Source of the DNA: Microvelia longipes
Taxonomy: Eukaryota; Arthropoda; Insecta; Hemiptera; Veliidae
Assembly: GCA_018340805.1 (NCBI GenBank)
Contig: JACMZG010001908.1
Location: forward strand, 14,576,981-14,640,980
Length of the DNA: 64,000 nucleotides
Direction: 5' to 3'
Made by a program: the position numbers and the translations under genes. Numbering within the stretch: the stretch's first letter is position 1; the number at the start of each line of letters is the position of its first letter. Positions 35,540 through 45,888 of this stretch are shown piece after piece. A model generated the notes under the pieces. That model ran no database searches. It had not been told where the DNA came from and saw only the letters and a program-made list of their open reading frames with translations.

Positions 35540-36174
35540 AACACCAAAATCCATTCATTAGTAAAGAGTGCAGATAGGTCAACTTAAATAAAAGTAGCGT
35601 TCGCTAGCTAAGTTTCTAGCTCCGTGTTTAGCACAGGAATGTTGAATTTGAGATTTTATCAAGCGTAAAACAAATTCGAAAAGTCACCACATATCAAAAT
35701 GTGTTTCAGTACTTCTTGGCTGCAGGCTAGTTTTTCGCTCCGCGTAAGCGTAAAACATCGATTTTAGATTTGAATGAGGTAGGAATACACACGAGCATAA
35801 GAGAAATCAAAAAGTCTTTACACATCAATCCGTTCAGTAGTTTAGGCTGTATAGGTGCATAAACATATAAAACTATCGTTCGCTAGCTTAGTTTTTCGCT
35901 CCGCGTACAGCTTAGGAACGTCGAATTTAAGATTTTAGGTAGAAATGGACAAAAGCATAAGACGAATCCAAAAAGTTCTTATATGTCAAAATCCGTTCAG
36001 TAGTTAGGCTGTATAGGTGCATAAACATATAAAAACTATCGTTCGCTAGCTTAGTTTTCGCTCCGCGTACAGCTTAGGAACGTCAATTTAAGATTTTAGG
36101 TAAGAAATGGACAAAAGCAAAAGACGAATCCAAAAATTCTCATATTCAAAATCCGTTCAGTAGTTTAGGCTGTA
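35540..36174 (+). repeat. Satellite-like array, unit about 160 bp, roughly 4 copies
   Basis: ATCCGTTCAGTAGTTTAGGC, TCGTTCGCTAGCTTAGTTTT and CGCTCCGCGTACAGCTTAGG recur with a spacing of about 160 bp. The array is cut by the element starting at 36175. An inverse fragment is at 17620-17830. Confidence 0.85.
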
Positions 36175-37189
36175 CACTGAGAAAAATAATTCTGAAATCG
36201 ATTAACTAAAAATTAGTTAAGACCATTTTCATTGGTTAAGACTAGAATTTCATTTACGTTAAATTAATTCTAGCCATCCGAACCACACGCTTTTAGTAGA
36301 TCCAACTAATTGATTTTAGTTAAGAGCTGTATAACTGTAATACAGCTGTATCAACTATATTATTGTTATTTACAATGACGAACTAGTTAGTTTCATTCAA
36401 TTTTTTTAGTTGGCTTATCTAAACGCGTTTAGTTGAAATCTTTATAAATTCTCCAACCATTCTTTAGTTGAGATAAACAATTAAATAGCTATGGCCAAGA
36501 CGTGATTTAGTTATATCAAGTCACCAAAATAGTTGTGCCAGAACTCGACATTTGCTACTGAGTATCTGGTTAAGTTAACTAGAATGTTTAGTTAACTACA
36601 GCTATATGCATGGAGTTATGAGCTGATTTAAAATTTATAATTTAATAATTAATGTAATTAATTAATTATGAACTAAAAATGTACGAACAATAATATATGA
36701 ACTGAATAGACAATACACGTAGTCTGGCGCTTAATTTTTCATGATTCCCCAAGATTGATGTCACATGTATACTATACGTTCGAATTTTTCGTTTTAATCG
36801 TGTGAATTAATTTTAATTTAATTTTAGGGGCCCTAACTACTCTCTGTACGCCACTGGGGAAACTAAGGAAGATTTTAAAAGAAACTACAACACTACTTGA
36901 CTATTATAGACATGATAGGCAGTCAAACGAGGAAGTTGGATTCTCTATCTTACACTTTCAAGAGTAAAAAGAAGTAGTTAATAATTCTAGCGCGGTGGTC
37001 CGCATGTCGGGCGTATTTCCTTTGGATGCGAGAACCCAAACCCATATATATGGGTTTGACCGGGTTAATGACGTCACAAAAACCTGTTTTGCTATAGGGT
37101 TCGTGTCCTCCCGAAGTTGATTTTTGTACCAAGTTTGGTTAAAAAATATTAATCCGTTCGAAAGATAGAGTGTTTACTAGAAAGTATCT

Positions 37190-37191
<2 letters not shown>

Positions 37192-37274
<83 letters not shown>
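37192..37274. repeat. (TA)n microsatellite
   Basis: Uninterrupted TA tract directly left of the B-box-like repeat, as at 8059-8172. Confidence 0.97.
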
Positions 37275-37278
<4 letters not shown>

Positions 37279-37400
37279 TTTGCGAAACGTATTTTTTCGT
37301 CATTAGAGAACTCTGAAACGGATTTGTGTCGTGGTCCAAGGTTCGAATTCCGCCCTGACGCCTATCCCATTAGCGAATTTTATTCCCAAAGGAAATTCGC
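37275..37400 (+). mobile_element. Dispersed repeat with B-box-like motif, copy 2
   Basis: GTTTTGCGAAACGTATTTTT, GTCGTGGTCCAAGGTTCGAA and CCATTAGCGAATTTTATTCC follow (TA)n in the same order as at 8173-8300. It ends in an inverted pair TTAGCGAATTT...AAATTCGCTAA. Confidence 0.6.
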
Positions 37401-38221
37401 TAAAAAGAAGGATTGTCACATGCAATTCTTATTTTTGTTTGTATTTAGCTGCATATGCCTCAAACTCCAAGTTTGATTTACATGAAAAGTGTTTTGAGTT
37501 GTGAGAACCACCTCTAACCACCAGAATATCACCTCATGGAGCATGTTTCTTATGCTTTGTGTCATTGAAATCGGTGCAGCCGTTTGTCCTGCAGCATGGT
37601 TAGAAGACAAGGACACGTGAAGCACGTGCATTGCATGAACTGGCTCATATAAGTGGTATATTGTAGTGGGAATGGCCGTATAACGTTAGAATTTCAAAGG
37701 GACTTATCCCTCTGGTCCCTTTCCCAATGCGTGGTTTCGTTGGGGAGAAAATTCATGTTATAAATGGCATGCATGTAGCAATTTTCAGCCCTGCTAGGAC
37801 TTGTCAAGACACATCACTTGTGGTGTTTAACGTCTAATTTTTCAATTCCTGTTGGAAATAACTAAAACTTATTTGGTTTTATGTTTCTTTTAGTTATTCC
37901 AGTAAAATTCTATTTGTTACTTCGTTTCTTTGAGTTATTCTAGTAAAATTCTAGTAGGAGACAACAAATGTAATGTAAGTTTAGATACCTCTACCAGAAA
38001 ATTCTGGTTGAGGGGCGATTCTAGTAGATTTGATTAAGTGTAGTTAGGTCAAAGGGAATTTCCACTGAAGAGTACATTACGTTTAGTTAAAACCTATGGT
38101 TTGCCCAGTTAAGTACAACAAATATCCCCACTCTAGCGTCCCGAGGCCCTCTACTGAAGCTTTATCTCACTCACAGTATTTCTCGAGCTCTCGTGCTCGT
38201 GCGTGATCTTTGCTATTTTAC

Positions 38222-38447
38222 AGTGCTTAACTCTCGGTGTGATTAGTGCATTTCAATTTAATTAAAGTGATAGCTACAGTACCTAACTCTCGGTGTGATT
38301 AGTGAATTTCAATTTAATTAAAGTGATAGCTACAGTGTTTAACTCTCGGTGTGATTAGTGCATTTCAATTTAACTAAAGTGATAGCTACAGTGCTTAACT
38401 CTCGGTGTGATTAGTGCATTTCAATTTAATTAAAGTGATAGCTATAA
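38222..38447. repeat. 56-bp tandem repeat, four copies
   Basis: CTCTCGGTGTGATTAGTGCA begins at 38231, 38287, 38343 and 38399. Copies are more than 95 percent identical by eye. Confidence 0.96.
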
Positions 38448-38455
38448 CAGTATGA

Positions 38456-38498
38456 AACGTATGAATGTTAACATCCGAGATGTTAACCTTCATACGTT
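38456..38498. repeat. Hairpin with 20-bp arms immediately after the 56-bp array
   Basis: AACGTATGAATGTTAACATC, a 3-nt loop CGA and GATGTTAACCTTCATACGTT, with one mismatch. It overlaps the start of a 97-codon open frame that has no other support. Confidence 0.88.
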
Positions 38499-38549
38499 AC
38501 TTTGGCCTCCTGGTTGGAGACAAGGTTCCACGGAGGTATCCTCAGTGGG

Positions 38550-39205
38550 CGATCCAGCAAAGAGTGGGGGTAAAAATCACTTAAATGGAAATATCTCCGT
38601 TTCTAAGCAAAATATAAAAATTCTAAACTGTACTTTACTTCTAATTTTTATTCTGCACATTTTAAGACCCGTTTCAATCTTCTGGAGCAAACAACAGTGG
38701 CGCAATTTAAGAACTACAATTTTTAACGTACAGCCTATCGTTTAGTTTAAAAATCCCCAAGGTCATAAGTATTTTGGGGATTGACCAATCATAGAAGCCG
38801 CTGCCAACCTCTCACTTAAAAAGAGAAAAAAAAATCCCTACCACAATAACCGCTGCAGGGAAAAAACCTTCTTCCCGGCATTCGTTCACTTAGTTTAAGG
38901 TTCTTCTTTTCATTACATCGTTTTGAAAACTACTTTCAAATTAATCTTAAAATTATATTTTAAAATAAAACTACACAAAAGAAATGTAAAAAAACATCGC
39001 CAGAAAATACGGGTAAAATAACCTAATTTGTTTGCATAGTTTTTTCCCGCTCCCTTCTTGCAGGGATTTTATTTTCTCAAGATTCAGTGGTGTCTAAACT
39101 GACCTGTCAAGATTTTTAAACTAAACGATAGACTTTAGTTCTCAAATTGCTTAGAACCGATGATATTTCCGTTTAAGTGATTTTACCTCCACTCTTTAGA
39201 TCCCC
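38550..39205. mobile_element. Nested foldback element
   Basis: The left arm (AAGAGTGGGGGTAAAAATCA, CTTAAATGGAAATATCTCCG, TTTCTAAGCAA) is inverted at the right (TTGCTTAGAACCGATGATAT, TTCCGTTTAAGTGATTTTAC, CTCCACTCTTTAGATCC). A second inner pair around CTATCGTTTAGTTTAAAAAT lies at 38727 and is inverted near 39110. Confidence 0.75.
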
Positions 39206-39308
39206 TTAAGAAATGACTCTACATCTTTCTTTGTATGTTAAATAGTTGCTATAATACACAATAAATTATATCATTACATAAGTTATTATATAATTAATAA
39301 TTCATAGA

Positions 39309-39376
39309 TTACTTACTTACTTACTTATTATTACTTACTTACTTACTTAATTACTTAATTTAATTAAGTAATAATT
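39309..39376. repeat. (ACTT)n tetranucleotide tract
   Basis: Repeated ACTT with ATT interruptions. Confidence 0.9.
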
Positions 39377-40039
39377 TAATTTAATGTGTGAAATGATTAA
39401 TTAATTCATAAATTAATTATTAACATAACAATTAAGAAACAAGTATAATTTATTATTTATAGCAACAATTTAAAAAAAATCCTTTCTTAATCATAAATTG
39501 TTTTTATTGTATTTTACTTTTATTTTTATTATTTACCTAATTTCATTCATTGTATATGTTAACAATTCTACAATATTGTCCAAACAACTGTATATTTAAT
39601 ATTTGTACAAAAAATAAACAAAAATAAATGTTACTATTTCCTTTATAATGCTTTTCATTTCTATGTCACTCAACCCTGTGTTATTTTTCTTTAACCACAC
39701 ATTGTATGATGTCTTTAACTGTTTGTTAGTCCAACCTCTTTTACTTTTTTAGTTTGGTACATCTAGTGCTCTTAGTTGTGCATTAAAGATAGTTAACATT
39801 TGTTCAATTTTTAATTGTAATGTATGTATTGACATATTTCACATAACTAAAACTTTTTTTTTGTTCTATGTTAGCGTTACACTCACAATGATTACTGAGA
39901 GTGTAATATGACCAGGTGCCATTAGTTTATGTGAAGTTAGTTAATGCGGTATTTCAATTATTAATTAAACATGAATTAATTATCATTAATGCTAATCCTA
40001 TAACTAAGTGCACGTGTAGTTCTACTCAAATCGAGCAGT

Positions 40040-40365
40040 AGAGGGCACTAGACAGACAGTAGAGGCAACTACAATGTAGTGGAGGTAACTGGAAAAAATA
40101 TAGTTACCTCTACTAGAAACCTAGTGAGGCAACTAGCTATTCTAGAAGAGCCTACTAGAATAGCAATAGAGGCAACCATAAATTATAGTGAAGATAACTA
40201 AATAGTAGTAGAGGCAACCAGAAAATATAATTGGGGATAACTATACAGTAGTTGAGTCAACCAGAAAATATATTAGGGGTAACTACACAGTAGTAGAGTC
40301 TGCCAGAAAATGTATTTGAGGTAACTACACAGTAGTAGAGCCTACCAGAAAATATAGTTGTAGTA
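40040..40365. repeat. Degenerate 42-bp repeat inside the TA-flanked element
   Basis: CAGTAGTAGAGTCTGCCAGA and AAATGTATTTGAGGTAACTA alternate several times. Half-units of about 21 bp are visible. Related phrases continue on both sides toward the element ends. Confidence 0.7.
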
Positions 40366-40998
40366 ACTGAAGTTTCATTGATGTGGATATGAACGTTAAT
40401 GTGGTAACTTGAATACCTTGTTAAGGTAACCAGAATGCAATTGCTGATAACAAAAATGTGTAGTTAAGGTAACTAGAAACTAGCTGAGCGAACTACTTAA
40501 CGTCCTCATTCACAACAAATTCTAGTTGAGATAACTATAACATTACTAGACTTCACTGGCAAAATTATTTAAGGTCAATATAAAGTCCCAGTGGAGTTTG
40601 GTTAAGGCTAATGAAAGTACACGTGGATTTTTGCTTTGTTCGTTGCGCCAACTAAACAAATTGGTTGTGCTTAACTAGAAAATGCTTGAGAATCTCTGTC
40701 TTTAACTAAAAGTTACCATTGCACCTAACTAAACTTAGGTGGAGGTTACTAAACAATTTAGTTACTTTACCAATGATTCTAACTAAAATACTGTTGGTTT
40801 AGCTAAATTTCCCAGTGAACGTATGGGTTACCTCAACAAGAACCCTTAACAGAATTGATTAGTCAATTCAACTAAACGCCCTTAACTATTTTCATTTAGT
40901 TAACTCAGGATACTTCTAGTAGTCATTCGCTTCACTAGAATTTCTTGTTAGACCCAGTGTTTTTCCACTGGGAAACGCCAGAAATTTTTCTCAGTGTA

Positions 40999-42424
40999 GG
41001 TGCGTCAACAAAAAGTGCAGGAAGGGAGGTTTGCAAAATATAATATTCAAACCGATTTGGATGATTTTTTTTTTTTTTTGATCTACAAGGCACGCCCTTT
41101 AAAGATATTATTATATTATTTATGTACCTATAGCCGTTTTTACGCTACAAAACCCCTACTTTGTTGCGTACAGTATACTATTATACACTGGCAGCTTAAG
41201 TGGTTTTTTGACTAAGCGGGGTATTTTTACTTTTCTTCTTGACTTGGCGGGGCGGAACGCTGCTGGGTTTCTAAATAGCAAACTTGCGAGCATGTCATTG
41301 ATTAATTTTATTTTAACGTGAGTTCCTAATATAACCCATTACTAGTTACATTATTGATAATTTTTTGCTCCAAATATACAATTAAGACACTAATTACACG
41401 TAATATTAATTTATGACAATCTCTAATAAGACTAAAAAAACATAGTGAACTATGCTATAGCTTTGGTTGCTATGATAAATGGAATTACGTAAAAAATGAA
41501 AGAAATAGCCAAATTCAAAATATTTTATATTTATACAAACTTTTATTTTGATTTACTTAAAAGTTATTCATATTTTATTAATAAAAGTAATTTAAATCTT
41601 TTTAATTTATGCTTTCCATAGCAATTAAATGTTTCGCAAATACTGATTGTAAAAAACTAATAAAAACTATTTCAATTTATGTGTTAAAGACTTACTAGTG
41701 TCAAAATGTATATTTTGATTTTATTGATTGACATATATTGTATTGTTTAATTGTATATGCCTTGTTAATTGTATGTAATAGGACGAATAGTTTAATAGTG
41801 ACCTTTTACAATCCAAACTATATTTACCACTAAACTTATTGAAGCATTTTAAACACTATAAATAAAATAATTGTTGTCTTCATTTGTAAATTATGAACAT
41901 ACATATGTGACATATGATTTTTTTAACTGTAATATTGATTGACATATATAATAATATTTAAGTTATGGTTTACATAGGAAAGACCTAGCCGACTGAAAAG
42001 GGGCGAAGGTAGCTCCGCCTACTCCTGCTTCTGACGTGTTCAGTAAGTTCGAGTATACCTTAAAAAACCTGATGACTGACATCTATCGGATAACGCTGGA
42101 ACTAAAATCCCATTTTACGCGTTATTTTCGCCAGCTTAGTACGCCTTGATAAATTAATATTTTTTATTGAAATTTTGGTTTTGAGTTCCAAGTCACATGA
42201 TAAAGGGGGCCTAGTAATTACATTTTTAAAATTTTAATTTCAAAATGAAAATTTTGATTTTAACCAGCGCGTACACGCTTGATTAAAAAAATTCAAAAAA
42301 ATAAAAACTAGGTACCCTTTGGCATTTTAATAGTTTTAAATTAAAAAAAAAAATTACGTCTCTATCTTAAAAATTACGTACGGGAGACGTGGGATAGCAT
42401 TTTAAGTTCGCGTTCCACCCACCC
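40999..42424. other. Right part of the TTAA insertion, nothing recognised
   Basis: AT-rich with no coding signal. It ends in the TCCACCCACCC terminus. Confidence 0.4.
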
Positions 42425-42701
42425 TTAATCGTTTTTAATTAAAATTATATCAAAAGTATAGTCCTCGTCAACTAAATGTAGATTCTCGTATTCCGCTCCC
42501 CTTTTGTCATAAGACCGATTTTATTAAATACTCAGCACGTTCTTTAAGTTATTATATTTGTTCTTTATGATCTTTCTTCATTAATGGTTATTTATCACAC
42601 ATATATAAAATAATGTTTTGTTGTTAGGGTGGTACGTACCCCTACTTAAGACTACCAGTCAAACGGCTTTCGTGTTATCAGTAGAATTACATTGTCTTTA
42701 C
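42425..42701 (+). mobile_element. CTTAGAAT palindromic transposon, right half of the split copy
   Basis: AGTCCTCGTCAACTAAATGT, TTTTATTAAATACTCAGCAC and GCTTTCGTGTTATCAGTAGA match 556-785. The terminal part is displaced by the MITE at 42702 and then lost. Confidence 0.8.
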
Positions 42702-43011
42702 CATAGTGATATATACTAGAGGGGGTATAGTCTATCTCAATACATTGAGAGGCTTGAAACAACTTTTTGGGGCTCTCAGGGGCTCTGTGTAACCTCATTG
42801 AAACCTCCTTCAAGAGCAAGTTAAGGTTATAATAAATATATTGATTTTGGCTTCCCGTACATTGGTTGTGTTTTGATTTTGTTTTTTAACATTCTTTTAT
42901 AAAAGTTATTGTAATTTTGTACTGATTATTTGATTGTATTTATAATTGAAGGTGGTCAGGTTACTTTTTCGATGTTTTTCATTGGGCCTCTCTAGTAATA
43001 ATATCTCTATG
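42702..43011 (-). mobile_element. CATAGAG-family MITE, copy 3, inverted
   Basis: It begins CATAGTGATATATACTAGAG and ends TAGTAATAATATCTCTATG. Flanks GTCTTTAC and GTGTTTAT are a decayed 8-bp duplication of the site seen intact at about 792-799. Internal blocks are the reverse complement of copies 1, 2 and 4. Confidence 0.85.
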
Positions 43012-43032
43012 GTGTTTATGGTCTATCTAACA

Positions 43033-43330
43033 CAAGGATGTTGAATAAAGGGGATGACGCATTAAGGAACATTTCTGACCCCATGGAAGTTTATGAGGTA
43101 GAGAAATAGGAGCAAACTTACCTCCACTTAGGTTATAAGTTTGACTCTAAATTTTAAGACCTGCGCTGTTATAAGGATTATAAGCATGCGCAGTTCGTAC
43201 CAAGCATGTGCAGTTGGTTTTTGACGTGTGTTTCGTGTTGCATTCATCTCTATGTTTTGATTTTCGATGGGGTCACTTTGTTGAATGGCAATTCGATTTA
43301 GTGCGTCATCCCCTTTATTCAACATCCTTG
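43033..43330. mobile_element. 298-bp hAT-like MITE with CAAGGATGTTGAATAAAGGG ends
   Basis: The terminal inverted repeats CAAGGATGTTGAATAAAGGG then GATGACGCA are matched at the right end by TGCGTCATCCCC and TTTATTCAACATCCTTG. The flanks ATCTAACA (43025-43032) and ATCTGACA (43331-43338) are an 8-bp duplication with one mismatch. The minus-strand frame over it is not a gene. Confidence 0.88.
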
Positions 43331-44250
43331 ATCTGACAGCAAGTATCTACTGTGGCTGATTCTCTTTAATTACCAAAAACGTCATTCTTAGGCATTTCGA
43401 GGTCAGTAGTTCGAGTTTTTCGTCGTGTATAAATAATGTCTAGTTTGTGTATAAATGCTGTCTATTATTTCTAATTATATTAAACTAGCCTGCTAACATT
43501 TAGCTCTCCCTCGATAGAATTCATACAACGTATTTATTAAGAATTAAAATTAGCGAGTTTTAATGCGCAATAATGACATTGCGTTTTTTTACAAAATAAA
43601 GCATTGTTCGCTCTGAATTATTTCTTTTCTACTATCTAATATTAGTTATCTCTACAACATATATGTTGTTAAAGTTTTATATACTTCCGTCAGTAAATTA
43701 TTAAATACAATTATTTGATTTTTCAAAAATAGGCAAAACATAAATTTGTATGCTTGACTTTGAGTAAATCGATGCGTGGTTGTAATTTGCGTCATACGTG
43801 CGTTTAATACGTATAAATGTTTAGTTATTGTTGTTTTACTAGCTACTCTGCCAGTTAATTCCTTTATCCCCCTACAACTCGAATTTCGACTCTGACGTGC
43901 CTGCTGTTACGTCACAGCTCAGCCTCTTGTTTAGACTCTTCATTCTTAAATGAAGAGAGTTAAATGTCAAAGTTGATCTTGCTTTGACCTATATTGTTGA
44001 TTACAGGTTAAAGTTTAAATAAATAATCAATCTATACAGTGTTAACGACGAGGTTACTGGTAACAATGGAGGTTACTGGAAAATTTACTGCAGAGGTGGA
44101 GCTGAGGCAGTAATTGTTTGTACGAGTCAGCAATGTTTCCTTTGCTGGTAGTAGCATGTACCAACTAAAGGCTGAAAAAGTTGTATTATTTATATACCAA
44201 CGTCAAAAACATTTATAAAATAGTATTAATCTTAATAGGTAAAATAATGA
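43331..44250. other. Intronic, nothing recognised
   Basis: No supported feature. Confidence 0.4.
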
Positions 44251-44401
44251 AGACTTCAGTCTTTTTTTGTATAAAATATTTATTTATCTTAAATAAATAA
44301 AGATGTTTTGAGACCTTTTTTACATAAATGAAGATATTTAGATAAATATCTTTGTTTATTTAGATAAATAAATATTTTATCAAAAATGACAAAAGTCTTT
44401 A
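44251..44401. mobile_element. Short AT-rich foldback
   Basis: ATAAAATATTTATTTATCTT with AAATAAATAAAGAT is inverted as ATCTTTGTTTATTTAGATAA with ATAAATATTTTAT, and AAAGACT/AGTCTTT pieces lie outside. Confidence 0.65.
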
Positions 44402-45798
44402 TTATCTAACGTATAATTCATGACAGTCCAGAAACTCTAAAGTACTTCATATAAAATGAAATAAAATTCAATTTTAATTCATGATAAGAAAAAATTGCGA
44501 TCACACTGTATCATTATATTACGATAAGGAAAAATAACCCGAATAAAAGAAACGAAGAAGGAAGTTTACAAATAATTGCTGCCAGACTTTAGAGGCAGTA
44601 AAGCCTGCTCTGATATTTCTGTAACACTGACAATGTCAGGTAAAGTTTGGTCTAGAGATTCGTCAGTCCTAACAATGTTTCTTCATTTCACTGTGATTCG
44701 GAGTCATTATGTTCCATAGCAACTGCTGTATAAATGAGAAAAAGTAGAACAAGTTTTTAATTTGCGCAAATAAAAATAAATCAGAACCATATATAAAAAT
44801 TGTAAAATGTATTTTCATACTATTTATTGTTAATGTAATGATTTAATCAAATAAAGGATATTATTATTTGACTTTGTTGTTCTGAACTCGACCAATCATT
44901 TTTGAGTATCTAGGTCTATATTATGATTATATTATATTTGAGGTACTCTACCTTATTTAATAATTTTATCACAACCTTTTGCTACGGTGTTAAATTATCT
45001 GTTCAGCCATGTTTTATGTGGAATAGAAACAGATTAATTCCTTAAGTTGGCAGTACGTGGGTATACCATGTCGTAAATGTTCTTTGTCACAAATGGTCAT
45101 TGGAGCAAATTTAATATTTTTTAACTTAATTTTTTTTACCTTTCTAACTAAAAAGTTTGTTTTTAACTAAAAAATAAAATGAGTTTTTCTTCTTTAAAAT
45201 TATCAAAAATGAAGTCTGTCAATAATATTCAAATAACTTAAAGTAAGATTTATGAATCTTCACTCTTGACACCTTATTTACTATAGGTATTAATAATTTC
45301 TGCCTTATTAATTTAACGAAATTTTTCACAAAACTACCCCTCTGAGGTTGTAGAGGTTTCTTGTATATATCTATAGCTTGTTTAAATCTTTAAAATAAAA
45401 TAAATGGCGTCTTTGTCAAAAAAAATGTTCGATGAAGCAAAAAGAAAATGTCCAATATAAATAATAATTTTGCAAATTATTATTTCTTATTATTATTGCA
45501 AATAATAAATTATTATTGCAAATAATTATTTCTTACATTCATGACCATTTCCATTGTCTTTTTTTCGAATTCATTGTCGGAAAAATCTTGAAAAATTTAT
45601 GTCAAGAATGTTCTTTTGAGCAAACCAGCACGCCCAGAGAGGAGTGGGAGATTTGCTCATATGATCATTTGTGATATCGAATATTTGCGTCAACGAAGGC
45701 GACTCTCCTTGGCCCTTAACTCTAGGTTCCTACTACTACTACTAAAGGGTTTGTCTATTGAAAGTTTTTAAAATATATGTCTATTTTCATTGTTGCAG
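44402..45798. other. Intronic, ends at the splice acceptor of the second coding exon
   Basis: An AAT/ATT-rich low-complexity patch lies at 45455-45540. The branch and pyrimidine region before TTGTTGCAG is ordinary. Confidence 0.45.
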
Positions 45799-45888
45799 CA
45801 ACTACTAGAAGAAGATATAGAAGACGACGAAGCACCAGGATGTCCTCTTCCTTCGACTCCTGTCAATCCTTGTCTCTTCGAAGCTGAG
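45799..45888 (+). CDS. Second coding exon of the + strand gene
   Basis: A 90-bp, 30-codon exon lies between TTGTTGCAG and a consensus donor (GCTGAG then GTACGTAA, GT at 45889). Both ends are phase 0, matching the phase-0 end of the start exon at 21636. The peptide is QLLEEDIEDDEAPGCPLPST followed by PVNPCLFEAE, acidic then Pro/Cys-containing, in keeping with the acidic N-terminus. I do not recognise the family. Being short, phase-matched and free of stops only in this frame with both splice sites makes it a likely real exon. Further exons must lie beyond this window or have been missed to the right. Confidence 0.72.

Larger units (their letters stand above)
36175..40996. mobile_element. 4.8-kb TA-flanked element with CACTGAGAAAAAT termini
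   Basis: It starts CACTGAGAAAAAT (36175) and ends ATTTTTCTCAGTG (40996). TA lies on both sides (36173-36174 and 40997-40998). The left flank GTTTAGGCTGTA and right flank TAGGTGC rejoin to the satellite sequence seen uninterrupted nearby, which confirms insertion. Subterminal regions are dense in short AGTTAA/TTAACTAG phrases. No transposase-like frame is visible. The interior contains (TA)n, a 56-bp array, an internal foldback and an ACTT tract. A TA duplication suggests a Tc1/mariner-type mover acting in trans (inference). Confidence 0.8.
32831..42424. mobile_element. 9.6-kb TTAA-flanked insertion with GG(G)TGGGTGGA ends
   Basis: TTAA at 32827-32830 is followed by GGTGGGTGGA. At the right end, TCCACCCACCC is followed by TTAA (42425-42428). 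The two flanks join to rebuild the homologous uninterrupted sequence around 533 (GTTTTAACG...). TTAA duplication is the signature of piggyBac-type transposases. The 13-bp-class piggyBac terminus is not obvious, so the family is unassigned. No transposase-like ORF is visible. The interior holds a foldback, a satellite-like array, a 4.8-kb TA-flanked element and several tandem repeats. Similar phrases (ATAGTGAACTATGC near 33878 and 41441) occur near both ends. Confidence 0.65.
21637..45798 (+). other. 24.2-kb phase-0 intron filled with mobile DNA
   Basis: The donor is GTGAGT at 21637 and the acceptor is TTTCATTGTTGCAG ending at 45798. Both flanking exons are in phase 0, so the reading frame joins ...GLIEVR to QLLEEDIEDDEAP.... 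No other in-frame exon with good splice sites was noticed between them, though a short exon could be missed. The intron contains the nested transposons of 32.2-43.3 kb, several MITEs and four larger tandem arrays. Confidence 0.65.

Noticed and set aside
38452..38745. 97-codon + frame beginning MKRMNVNIRDVNL
   Set aside because: It starts within a hairpin and runs into the arm of a foldback element. No protein similarity is evident.
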